Shown here: positions 37,539 through 45,768 of the stretch, in pieces
How the letters are laid out: every line of letters starts with the position of its first letter
How positions within the stretch are numbered: position 1 is the first letter of the stretch
Origin: Nocardiopsis coralli
GTDB taxonomy: Bacteria > Actinomycetota > Actinomycetes > Streptosporangiales > Streptosporangiaceae
Reading direction: 5' to 3'
Assembly: GCF_014892575.1 (NCBI RefSeq)
Contig: NZ_JADBGI010000002.1
Location: 248,001 to 312,000 of the forward strand
Length of the DNA stretch: 64,000 nt
Notes under the pieces: model-generated
What the model was told of the DNA's origin: nothing
The model's input: the letters and a program-made list of their open reading frames with translations, nothing else
Databases searched by the model: none
Translations under genes and position numbers: made by a program

Positions 37539-39263
37539 TCAGTTGGTCCTGGTGTTGGTCAGGTGGCGGCCGATGTAACCCACGACGACGATCCCGTGCT
37601 CAGCGGTGCAGTCCATGAAGTACACCCGCGGAGATATCGAACCGCGCGAGTCCAGCTTGATGTGCGCCTCCATGAGCACCTCGCCCTCGGGGGCGATGTC
37701 TTCCGGGACGGGGAAGATGCGCTCGTGGCCGTACTTGTCGAGGGTCACCTGGCTCTCCGACATCGCGAGCTGCTTGAGCGCGACGGCCTCCCCGTCGCCC
37801 GGGGGGTTGCTGCAGTACTCGTGGAAGGCCCCGGCGAAGTCCTCGCTCTTGGCGGCGGCGTAACCGTCCAGGGAGACGAGCGCACGCCAGGCCTTTCCGG
37901 CCCACACGGCGGCCTTGGAACCACCGGTCTCGTCGAGTTCGAGGGCCTGGGACTCGTCCCCGGTGAAGCAGACGCGGGGGCGGCCGGCGCAGGCGCCCAG
38001 GAGCTCGTCGAAGGAGGTCGGGGCCTCCTGCACCTCGGTGGCCTCGGCCGACCGGATCTCGTCCTCGCGACCGGTGCGGCGCAGGGCCGCACGGAGCCGG
38101 CCGACCTCGTTCTGGACCCGGTGGAGCTCGTGCTGGTCCACGAAATGGTCGGCGAACGCGTCCTCCAGGTCGGACGTCAGTTTTTCGTTCAGTTCGGTCA
38201 GCGAGGCGACCCGGAGCTCGGCGAGCTCCTTGCTCTTGCGCAGGTCGGCGATCTCCTTGTCCGCGAGTTCCAGAAGCGCCGCGGTCTCCTTCAGGTCGGC
38301 ACGGAGCTCCTCCACCGAGTTGCGGTCGGGCGCGGCGCGTACGCTCTCCAGCTCCCGCTCCCGGGACTCGCGTTCCTGGCGCAAGACATCGGCGAAGGCC
38401 GCATGCCGGAGCGCGGAGGGCTGCACGGCCTGACGCGCGCGGTCCTGCACCCCGCGGGCCACAACCGCGGCCCCTCCCCTGCCCCGGACACCCGTCAACC
38501 GTGCTGCGGACAGGACACGGTGCCGGTGCGCGTCGCCGGGGTCCTCGGGGTCGAGCCCGGGCAGGTAGGTGCGGATTCCACCCGGATCGATGCGGAGAGC
38601 GTGTCCGAGTTCGGCCTTGAGGGCGTTGGCCGCGGCGGAGTCCTCGAGTTCGTACAGGGTGGCGAACCCTGCGGCCTGTCGGAACAGGTTGTCCACCGTC
38701 CGTCGCCACTCGGGGTCCGGCCGTTTGGAGGGGCGGGCGGCGACGATGCAGGGCAGGCGGCGTTGGGCATTGGTCAGAACCCTGACCAGCTGTGGGATGT
38801 ACACCCCGGTCATGACGGCCGGTCGCTGGTGCACGCGCGCGGAGCCGTCACGCACGGGCAGGTGCCCGGTGAGTTCACGGATCACGCGTGGAGGCTTGGG
38901 GTCGGTCACCGCCTGCCCCTCCTCAGGGCTGTATTCCAGGTCGACCCCGGCCCAGCCCTCCCCCGGCCCGGTACTCACCGCGGTCAGGGTCGTCTGCCAG
39001 AGGCCTTCCTCCTTGGCCTCACGCAGTCGGAAGCGCACCCCCGTCTCGCTTCCGTCCTGCGCATAAGCGCTGGCCACGTCGAGAACCACGTGCTCCGCGA
39101 GGAGGTGCCGCCCCGAGGCCTGTGGGATCACGGCCTGGCGGTGTTTGCTGCGCACCCAGTCGACGCCGCGGCGGCGCACGGTGGCCAGGAGGTCGAAATC
39201 GCCGTCCCCCTGTACGGGGAGTACGGCCCGGTGGACGAGGGGTGAGGGGGCTGGTTCGGCCAT
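37539..39263 (-). CDS. Coiled-coil protein next to pglW, unknown function
   Basis: A 574-residue protein just upstream of pglW on the same strand (117 bases between). The first 270 residues look alpha/beta and share no motif I know. A coiled coil spans about 285-390 (ESRERELESV...KEIADLRKSKELAELRVASLTELNEK). The C-terminal 110 residues form a compact domain ending in SPRVYFMDCTAEHGIVVVGYIGRHL, reminiscent of RelE-fold strands, but catalytic residues cannot be assigned. Its position suggests a BREX accessory role. I do not recognise it as a standard component of type 2. Confidence 0.6.
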   Translation of the reverse strand: MAEPAPSPLVHRAVLPVQGDGDFDLLATVRRRGVDWVRSKHRQAVIPQASGRHLLAEHVVLDVASAYAQDGSETGVRFRLREAKEEGLWQTTLTAVSTGPGEGWAGVDLEYSPEEGQAVTDPKPPRVIRELTGHLPVRDGSARVHQRPAVMTGVYIPQLVRVLTNAQRRLPCIVAARPSKRPDPEWRRTVDNLFRQAAGFATLYELEDSAAANALKAELGHALRIDPGGIRTYLPGLDPEDPGDAHRHRVLSAARLTGVRGRGGAAVVARGVQDRARQAVQPSALRHAAFADVLRQERESRERELESVRAAPDRNSVEELRADLKETAALLELADKEIADLRKSKELAELRVASLTELNEKLTSDLEDAFADHFVDQHELHRVQNEVGRLRAALRRTGREDEIRSAEATEVQEAPTSFDELLGACAGRPRVCFTGDESQALELDETGGSKAAVWAGKAWRALVSLDGYAAAKSEDFAGAFHEYCSNPPGDGEAVALKQLAMSESQVTLDKYGHERIFPVPEDIAPEGEVLMEAHIKLDSRGSISPRVYFMDCTAEHGIVVVGYIGRHLTNTRTN

Positions 39264-39450
39264 GAGCGCTCCGGGGGTCGTGGTGGCTGCGAGGGAAGCG
39301 GGACACAGTCCCGTTCAGCCTACGGCCGGGGACCGACGAACGGCCGCCGATCGCGCAGCCTCCCCGGGCAGGAAACCGGTGGACGAGGCGCCGGAAATCC
39401 GGCCTGTGGACAACCCCTCCGGGCCGGGTCGGGCGGGCGATACTCGGGAC

Positions 39451-39885
39451 ATGGCGCTTTCCCTCTCCCACGTCCTGCTGTCGGCCCTGTTCACCGATCT
39501 GCCCCACCAGAACCACATCCTCACCCTGCACACCGGAATGGCGCGGTCCACGGCCATCGACCGCCGGGCAGACGGGTTCGAGGTCGAGCACCCGGAAGTG
39601 GTGGAACGGTTGTGCACCGCCCTCGCCCGCGGGGACCTCGCGTCGGTGGTGCTGCGCAGCTTCACCGACCAGGTCTCACACACCCGCCCCGACGGGGTGG
39701 AGATCCCCATGAAGCTGGTCCGCGGCTGGGTGGCCTCCGACCGCACGCTGTACCCCCTCGACGAGGCCGCGATGTTCGACGCGCACTGCATGGACGCGGC
39801 CTCGGGTGAGCCGCTCTCGCCGGAGGAGGGGGTGATCTACACGGGGGCGCCGGAGGTGGATCTGGCCGTGTTCCACGAGAACTGA
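39451..39885 (+). CDS. Hypothetical protein
   Basis: A 144-residue protein beginning MALSLSHVLLSALFTDLPHQ. It has a mixed alpha/beta appearance with no known domain and no membrane segment. It is divergent from the coiled-coil gene and convergent with wrbA. Codon pattern looks native. Confidence 0.65.
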   Translation: MALSLSHVLLSALFTDLPHQNHILTLHTGMARSTAIDRRADGFEVEHPEVVERLCTALARGDLASVVLRSFTDQVSHTRPDGVEIPMKLVRGWVASDRTLYPLDEAAMFDAHCMDAASGEPLSPEEGVIYTGAPEVDLAVFHEN

Positions 39886-40006
39886 GGGGGTGGAAGGTTC
39901 GGGCCCCTGCGAGCTGCCGACCGTGCACCTGCTGACCGCAGCGGGTGACGGCCGCCGAGGACCGGGGCGGGGCGGCGCGGCCCCGACCCGGCAGCACATG
40001 CGGTGA

Positions 40007-40615
40007 TCAGGCGTTCTTCAGCGCCGCGGCGACGGAGACCGCGCGGCGGACCTGCACACGCGCCGCGTCCTTGGTGACGTCGCCGACCTTGAGTTCGCCC
40101 TGACCGGCGACGTGGCCGGTGCCGTAGGGGTTGCCGTCGACGAACTTGGCGCCGTCGGTGTAGCCGGGGGCGACCAGGATGCCGCCGAAGTGGTGGATCG
40201 TGTTGTAGAGCGCCAGCAGCGTGGACTCCTGGCCGCCGTGCTCGGTCGAGCTGGAGACGAAACCGCTGTAGACCTTGTCGGCGAGCAGGCCCTGCTGCCA
40301 CTGGCCGCCCAGGGAGTCGAGGAACTGCTTGAGCTGGGAAGCGACGTTGCCGAAGCGGGTCGGCGTCCCGAACAGCACCGCGTCGGCCCACACGGCATCG
40401 TCCGGTGTCGCCTCGGGGGTGTGCTGGTCGGCGTCGACGTTCTCGCGCCATGCCGGGTTGGAGTCGATCGCCGCGTCGGGGGCCAGTTCGGCGGCTCTGC
40501 GCAGCCGGACCTCTGCCCCGGCCGCCTCTGCCTCGGCTGCAAGGAAGTGCGCGATCTCGGCGATGGTGCCGGTCGACGAGTAGTAGATGATGCTGAGCTT
40601 GACGGGCTGGGTCAT
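40007..40615 (-). CDS. wrbA: NAD(P)H:quinone oxidoreductase, WrbA type
   Basis: Flavodoxin-like enzyme of 202 residues that reduces quinones by two electrons using FMN. The phosphate-binding loop is SSTGTIAEIA; ADAVLFGTPTRFGNVASQLKQF and GFVSSSTEHGGQESTL are family signatures for the FMN ring and tetramer. Start ATG 40615 follows AGGAGG at ideal spacing. A recognisable promoter lies 41 bases upstream, with flanking repeats that suggest stress regulation. Confidence 0.93.
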   Translation of the reverse strand: MTQPVKLSIIYYSSTGTIAEIAHFLAAEAEAAGAEVRLRRAAELAPDAAIDSNPAWRENVDADQHTPEATPDDAVWADAVLFGTPTRFGNVASQLKQFLDSLGGQWQQGLLADKVYSGFVSSSTEHGGQESTLLALYNTIHHFGGILVAPGYTDGAKFVDGNPYGTGHVAGQGELKVGDVTKDAARVQVRRAVSVAAALKNA

Positions 40616-40655
40616 GGTTCCCCTCCTGGCGGTACGACGTGTCGCTTTCGGGAGG

Positions 40656-40699
40656 ACTCTATCCAGGAATTAGTTTCCCAGCAAGATTTACTCCAGGAA
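40656..40699 (-). promoter_or_regulatory. wrbA promoter with flanking direct repeats
   Basis: Reading on the minus strand: -35 TTGCTG, a 17-base spacer, -10 TAGAGT. TTCCTGGA occurs twice, 30 bases apart (plus-strand TCCAGGAA at 40662-40669 and 40692-40699), once inside the spacer and once upstream of the -35, as expected for a repressor or activator site. Confidence 0.5.
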
Positions 40700-40922
40700 G
40701 GCAAAGTTCACGCACCCGCCCCTACCTGCAGAGGGGGCGGACCGGAGACGGCAACGTGCGACCGGCCGAGGCAGGGTCTCCCCGCTCCTCTCGGCCCGGG
40801 CGCCCGTGTGAGGGCCGGCGTCTCCGACCGGGTCGCAAAAACCCCTGGAACCACGGCGGTCCTGGCCCTTAGGGTCGTGGCTCAGCACCCTCCCGGTGCA
40901 CCACGATCTCGGGAGGCAGGAT
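40700..40922. other. Gap between wrbA promoter and Y RNA
   Basis: No gene seen. It must contain the promoter of the Y-RNA/TROVE unit. A GC hairpin-like stretch is present but no clear signal. Confidence 0.3.
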
Positions 40923-41082
40923 GCCGACGGACGGGCCCGGTGCGCAGGCCCGGGGTTACTTCCATTCAGGATGGGGTTGTTGCGGGTTCGAGTCCCGTCG
41001 CCGGTCGTGAGGCCGGTGTAGCTCAATCGCGTAGAGCGCCTTCGTACCCCGGGCCGTTCCGATCTCGGGCCCGTCCGCCGGT
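40923..41082 (+). ncRNA. Y-RNA-like RNA with a circularly permuted tRNA-like domain
   Basis: Fold worked out by hand. Outer stem: 40928-40939 pairs perfectly with 41066-41077 (12 bp), extended by about four more pairs past a mismatch. Inner stem: 40947-40956 with 41046-41055 (10 bp). Between them is an asymmetric internal loop, as in Ro-binding Y RNAs. At the far end lies a tRNA mimic in permuted order: T arm (stem 40982-40986/40994-40998, loop TTCGAGT), then an 8-bp acceptor-like helix (40999-41006/41011-41018) closed by a GUGA tetraloop, then U-A, then a D arm (GCTC/GAGC, 41021-41037). The Y stem takes the place of the anticodon arm. It sits 33 bases before the TROVE gene on the same strand. 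Bacterial YrlA RNAs are known to mimic tRNA this way. Confidence 0.82.
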
Positions 41083-41115
41083 GTTCGGCTCCTCCCGGAC
41101 CGGAAGGAGCCCCCC

Positions 41116-42684
41116 ATGGCCAAGTTCAACCGTCCGGGCGCCCGGCCCGCCGGTATCAGCCCGGTGCTCTCCGAGGCGGCGCCCACCGGGGCGACGCACG
41201 AGGGCGGGCCCGGTCACGGGCGGTCGGCCGAGTCCGAGCTGTGGTTGCTGGCAGTGCACAACATGGTCGGCGAGCAGACCTTCTACGAGTCCGCAGCAGA
41301 GCGCGACAGCCGGTTCGTGCAGCTGGTGCACGAGGTCGCCGTCGCCGATCCGGTGTGGTTCACGGGGTTCGTGCGGTGGCTGCGGCACGGCGCCCACATG
41401 CGTTCGGCGTCGCTGGTGGCGGCGCTCGAGGGCGTGCGTGCCCGGGTGCAGGCCGGTGAGCACGGACATTCCCGACAGATGGTGTCGGCCGTGTTGGCCC
41501 GCGCCGACGAACCGGGTGAGGCCCTGGCGTACTGGACCGGACGGTACGGGCGCGCGCTGCCCAAGCCCCTCAAGCGCGGGGTGGCCGATGCGGTCCAGCG
41601 CCTGTACACGGAGCGTGCCCTGGTCAAGTACGACACGGGTTCGCGTGCCTGGCGGTTCTCGGACGTGCTCAACCTGGTGCACGCCTCGCCCGCGGCCGAC
41701 CGGCCCTGGCAGAGCGCGCTCTTTGTGCACGCGCACGAGCGTCGCAACGAGCGCGGGGTGCGCCCGGACGCCGGGACGCTGCCGCTCGTCGCCGCACACG
41801 GGGCCTTTCCCGAGCGGGTGCATCGGGACCCCGAGCTGCTCCTGGACCCCGACGAGCTGCGCCGGGCCGGCTTCACATGGGAAGGCGCCCTGTCGCTGGC
41901 CGGCGGACGGGTGGACCAGGCGCGGCTGTGGGAGGCGCTGATCCCGTCGATGGGGTACATGGCGCTGCTGCGGAACCTGCGCAACTTCGACCGTTCGGGT
42001 GTCTCGGACGCCGTGGCCGAGCAGGTCGCGGCGCGCCTGGCCGACCCCGCCGAGGTCGCGCGTTCCCGGCAGCTGCCGATGCGTTTCCTGTCCGCCCACC
42101 GTGCGGCGCCGTCGCTGCGGTGGGGCCAGGCGCTCGAACGCGGCCTGCAGGCGTCGCTGGCCCAGGTCCCGGAACTCTCGGGGCGCACGTTGGTGCTGGT
42201 CGACCGGTCGGGGTCGATGAGCGGTGCGCTGTCGGCGCGGTCCGACCTGAACCGGGCGGACGCGGCGGCGGTGTTCGGTTCCGCCCTCGCGCTGCGCTGC
42301 CGGAACGCGGACCTGGTGGAGTTCGGCACCGATTCGGGTCCGGTGGAGGTCGCGCGGGGCGACGCGGTCCTGCGTGTGATGGACCGGTTCTCGTGGCGGG
42401 GAGGCACCAACACCTCGGCGGCTCTGCGCGCCCACTACCGGGGACATGACCGCGTCGTTCTGATCACCGACGAGCAGGCCGCGCCCTCCCGCCTGGGGAC
42501 GCCGGACGCACAGGTCCCGGCTCCGGTCCCGATGTACACCTGGAACCTGGCCGGGTACCGGCACGGACACGCGCCGTCCGGGACCGGCACCCGGCACACC
42601 TTCGGCGGCCTGAGCGACGCCGCGTTCCGGATGATCCCGCTGTTGGAACGCGGGGCGGACGCCCCCTGGCCCTGGGAGGGCTGA
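41116..42684 (+). CDS. rsr: Ro60-like TROVE domain protein (Rsr)
   Basis: A 522-residue Ro ortholog: helical TROVE ring (about 1-340) that binds Y RNA and misfolded RNA ends, then a von Willebrand A domain with an intact MIDAS (Asp363-x-Ser365-x-Ser367 in DRSGSMSG, the Thr of GGTNTSAAL, and Asp of LITDEQA). In bacteria, Rsr works with Y RNAs and exonucleases such as PNPase in RNA decay and stress survival. ATG 41116 has GGAAGGAG upstream. The cognate Y RNA lies immediately upstream. No RtcB/RtcA or PNPase gene is adjacent. Confidence 0.9.
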   Translation: MAKFNRPGARPAGISPVLSEAAPTGATHEGGPGHGRSAESELWLLAVHNMVGEQTFYESAAERDSRFVQLVHEVAVADPVWFTGFVRWLRHGAHMRSASLVAALEGVRARVQAGEHGHSRQMVSAVLARADEPGEALAYWTGRYGRALPKPLKRGVADAVQRLYTERALVKYDTGSRAWRFSDVLNLVHASPAADRPWQSALFVHAHERRNERGVRPDAGTLPLVAAHGAFPERVHRDPELLLDPDELRRAGFTWEGALSLAGGRVDQARLWEALIPSMGYMALLRNLRNFDRSGVSDAVAEQVAARLADPAEVARSRQLPMRFLSAHRAAPSLRWGQALERGLQASLAQVPELSGRTLVLVDRSGSMSGALSARSDLNRADAAAVFGSALALRCRNADLVEFGTDSGPVEVARGDAVLRVMDRFSWRGGTNTSAALRAHYRGHDRVVLITDEQAAPSRLGTPDAQVPAPVPMYTWNLAGYRHGHAPSGTGTRHTFGGLSDAAFRMIPLLERGADAPWPWEG

Positions 42685-42712
42685 CCCGGGCCGGGGCGGC
42701 CCCAGGCCCGGG
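42685..42712 (+). terminator. Terminator hairpin after rsr
   Basis: CCCGGGCC (42685-42692) pairs with GGCCCGGG (42705-42712), and the loop can add GGGG/CCCC pairs. It begins right after the stop codon. Confidence 0.6.
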
Positions 42713-42982
42713 ACCGTGTACGGATCAGGGTGCGGCCGGGACGACCGGGCGAGGGCTCCGGCGTACGGGGATCCATCCCCCACACGCGCAGTCGGTCGGT
42801 CTCCCAGAAGCCTTCCACGATGCGCACGCCCTCCATGTGCGGGGAAGAGGCGGTGCAGCACTCGGGGTTCTGGAGAATCTGCAGGATCGGCTCCTGCCTG
42901 ATCCGCCGATACCACCGCGACGGCACACATACGGTGGATCGGGTGAGTCGGAGTTCCGCGAACACATGAAACGGGGCCGCCC

Positions 42983-44509
42983 ATGCCGGGTTTCGAACGT
43001 CTGCCGCCGCGCGTGTTCGACTTCACCTCCGGCAACCGCCGCGACCTCTACTTCGCGATCCTGCACGTGTTCAACGACGCCAACGAGCGGTTGGAGACCG
43101 CGCTCCTGGCCGAGCAGGTCCACGCACGTGTTCCCGGAACCGGGTTCGCCGAGCCGGTCGACGAGGACACGGTGGGCATTGCTCTGCGCCACCTGGAGTC
43201 GCTGGACCTGCTGGAGTCCTCCCAGAGCTACACCGCCTCCTACTCCACGGCCGCCGAGTTCGAACGCAAGAACGTCCAGTACACACTCACCGCTCAGGGC
43301 GAGGCCGAGTTCGCGGGGATCAAGCTCGTCCTGGACCGGTTGAAGGAGAAGGGCGCCCTGCAGACGGCGGTACTGGACGCCATCGGCGACCGTTTGCACA
43401 CCTTGTACTCATTGCTCGAGCCCGGCGCCGCCGGGACGGACAGCCGGGTGTTCACCGCATTGCAGGAGCTCGAGGGCCACCTGGATTCACTGCGCGACAA
43501 CACCAAGCGCTTCAACAACGAGCTGCAGAGGCTGCTGCGCTCCGAGGGCGCCGACCTGGACACCTTCCACGAGGTCAAGCGTGCGACCGTCGGTTACCTG
43601 GAGGAGTTCGTCGAGAACCTCGAGGTGCGGGCCCACACCATCGCCGACGCCCTGGCCCGGGTCGAGGCCCTCGGGGTCGAGCCGATGCTGGAGCGGGCCC
43701 TGGCCGGTGCCAATCTTCCGCCCAGCGCCACCGACCGGGTCCGGGCCGACTGGCTCGCGGGCCGCCGGGCCAAGTGGGAGGGGCTGCGGTTGTGGTTCGC
43801 GCCCACGGCGGAGGGCCAGGAGGGTGTGCGCCGGCTCCACGAGGTGGCACGGCGCGCGATCGGGGCGCTGCTGGAGACGCTGGAGCGCATCACCGCGTCA
43901 CGGCGCCGGTCCTCCAGCACCGCCGAGGACCTGCGGACCGCGGCCCGATGGTGTGCGGGGGCCGTGTCCGAGGAAGAGCTCCCTCTGGTGTGGTCCTCCC
44001 TGACCGGCCTCTCCCCGGCCCGGCACGCGGTACTGGCGCACGACGACGCCGAACTCATCTCACCCGGAACCCCGTGGACGGACGCGGACCCGGTACCGGT
44101 CTCACCGAATCTGCGCTCGTCGGGGCGTTCGGGGCGTGTGGCACGTACGGCCCGCGTACGCGATGTGGGTGAGACCGTCGAACGTCGGCGGGAGCGGGCC
44201 CTGGCGGAGCAGGCCGAGGCCGATCAGGCTCTGCGGCTGCTCTCCACGGACGGGTCAGTGGCCTTGTCCTCCTTCGGAACCCTGGAGCACACGTTGTTCG
44301 AACACCTGCTGTCGTTGCTGGGGCGGGCACTCTCGGAACCGCCGTCGAGTGATGGGCTGCGCCGTGCGCTGACCTCCGACGGGCGGTTGGAGATCGTGTT
44401 GGGCCCGCCCTCCCCCGACAGCGGCTCGGCGACGCTGCGGACCCCGCTCGGGGAGTTCACCGGGCCCGATCACACGGTTTCCATCGGCGTTCCCGGAGAG
44501 CGCCGGTGA
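42983..44509 (+). CDS. jetA: Wadjet type II protein JetA (TIGR02677/DUF2397)
   Basis: First gene of a four-gene Wadjet operon. A 508-residue, kleisin-like subunit of an SMC complex: an N-terminal winged-helix region (RDLYFAILHVFNDANERLETALLAEQVHARV) and long helices from about 120 to 330. JetA bridges the JetC heads with JetB. Membership is inferred from the order and sizes of the four genes and the TIGR02677-like opening (ATG 42983). The 3' end overlaps jetB by four bases (GTGA). Confidence 0.88.
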   Translation: MPGFERLPPRVFDFTSGNRRDLYFAILHVFNDANERLETALLAEQVHARVPGTGFAEPVDEDTVGIALRHLESLDLLESSQSYTASYSTAAEFERKNVQYTLTAQGEAEFAGIKLVLDRLKEKGALQTAVLDAIGDRLHTLYSLLEPGAAGTDSRVFTALQELEGHLDSLRDNTKRFNNELQRLLRSEGADLDTFHEVKRATVGYLEEFVENLEVRAHTIADALARVEALGVEPMLERALAGANLPPSATDRVRADWLAGRRAKWEGLRLWFAPTAEGQEGVRRLHEVARRAIGALLETLERITASRRRSSSTAEDLRTAARWCAGAVSEEELPLVWSSLTGLSPARHAVLAHDDAELISPGTPWTDADPVPVSPNLRSSGRSGRVARTARVRDVGETVERRRERALAEQAEADQALRLLSTDGSVALSSFGTLEHTLFEHLLSLLGRALSEPPSSDGLRRALTSDGRLEIVLGPPSPDSGSATLRTPLGEFTGPDHTVSIGVPGERR

Positions 44510-45768
44510 GGGGGCCGTCGGGCGGGCGGTCGGCCAACCGGCGTGTGGTCGAGACGCGGGACGACATGAAGGACGGGATCCGTGCTCTGCTGACCCGTCC
44601 GCTGTTGACCCGGGAGGCGGACGAGGCCGCGTTCGTGGCGGTGCGCCGCCGCCGCGAGGAGCTCGTCGCCTGGTTCGACTACTTCTGCGGGTGGGCGCTC
44701 ACGGTGGAGCCGCGACAGGGGTACGCGCGCCTGGCCAAGGTCCGTGCGCCCGGTTCCCACGCCTGTCCTCCGCGCCCGGCCCGGCGGGTGCGCGGAGCGG
44801 GAGCCCCCTTCGACCGGCGCCGGTACACCCTCTTCTTCCTCGCGGCGGCCGAGCTGACGGTGCTGAACAGGACGACGATCGGGTTGCTGGCCCGACGTGT
44901 GGCGCACACGTGCGCGTTGGAGGAGGGTATCGCCGACTTCGACTCGTCGGTGCGGGCCGAGCGGTCCGCGCTCGTGGACGCGCTGCTGCTGTTGGAGCGC
45001 CTCGGTGCGCTGACCGCACTCGACGGCAACACCGAGTCGTACGTGGCCGGGGACGACGCGCTCGTGCTCTACCGTGCCGACACCGCCCGAATCGCCCGGT
45101 TGCTGAGCGCGCCGGTCCCTCTGTCCCGGGTGGCGGGCGCCCGTCCGGACCTGCCGGCGGTGTTGGAGGAGGAGCGCTACGGCGACCGGTCCGAGACCGC
45201 GGAGACCGGCCCCTCCCGCAACCAGGAGCTGCTGTGGGCGCGCCACTCGTTGATGCGCAGGCTTCTGGACGACCCGGTGGTGTACTTCGCGGACCTGACC
45301 GCCGCGGAGGCCGAGTACGCGGCCTCGCTGACCGGGCGGTCCCTGCTCCGCAGAGCCGCCGAGGAGGCCGGCTTCCAGCTCGAGGAACGCGCCGAGGGGT
45401 ACCTGTTGGCCGACCCGTCGGCCACACCGGCCACCGATGACCGCTTCCCGGGTGAGGGCCACGTGAAGCAGACCGCGCTGCTGCTGCTGGACCTGTTGAC
45501 CGAATCCGCGGCTACCGGTTCCTCGGCCACGGTGCCCCTGGGCCGCCTCGTCGCCGAGGTCGAGGCCCTGCTGGAGCAGCGGCCCTCGTGGGCGCGGTCG
45601 TTCCGTTCGGAGGGAGGCGCGGAACGCTTGGCCCGCGAGGCCGCTGCGGTGCTGGTGGGGCACGGTCTGGCCGCCGCCGATCACGACCGCACGACGGCGG
45701 CCTACCGGGCGCTCCCCGCCGCCCACCGCTATACCGTCGACCGTCCCGCCTTCGAAGGAGAGTCATGA
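44506..45768 (+). CDS. jetB: Wadjet type II protein JetB (TIGR02678/DUF2398)
   Basis: A 420-residue KITE-like accessory subunit. It has the TIGR02678 hallmarks: an N-terminal LTRPLLTREADEAAFVAVRRRREELVAWF-like helix region, FDRRRYTLFFLAAAELT, and C-terminal winged-helix segments. It starts at GTG overlapping the jetA stop and its own stop overlaps the jetC start (ATGA), so all are translationally coupled. In Wadjet it sits on the kleisin and helps sense DNA topology. Confidence 0.88.
   Translation: MRGPSGGRSANRRVVETRDDMKDGIRALLTRPLLTREADEAAFVAVRRRREELVAWFDYFCGWALTVEPRQGYARLAKVRAPGSHACPPRPARRVRGAGAPFDRRRYTLFFLAAAELTVLNRTTIGLLARRVAHTCALEEGIADFDSSVRAERSALVDALLLLERLGALTALDGNTESYVAGDDALVLYRADTARIARLLSAPVPLSRVAGARPDLPAVLEEERYGDRSETAETGPSRNQELLWARHSLMRRLLDDPVVYFADLTAAEAEYAASLTGRSLLRRAAEEAGFQLEERAEGYLLADPSATPATDDRFPGEGHVKQTALLLLDLLTESAATGSSATVPLGRLVAEVEALLEQRPSWARSFRSEGGAERLAREAAAVLVGHGLAAADHDRTTAAYRALPAAHRYTVDRPAFEGES

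Noticed and set aside
40980..41040. Ordinary tRNA gene
   Set aside because: T and D arms are present but in swapped order with no anticodon loop between acceptor strands; it belongs to the Y RNA.
42435..42965. Reverse frame between rsr and jetA
   Set aside because: Runs deep into rsr and shows no domain; the gap is better read as terminator plus promoter.
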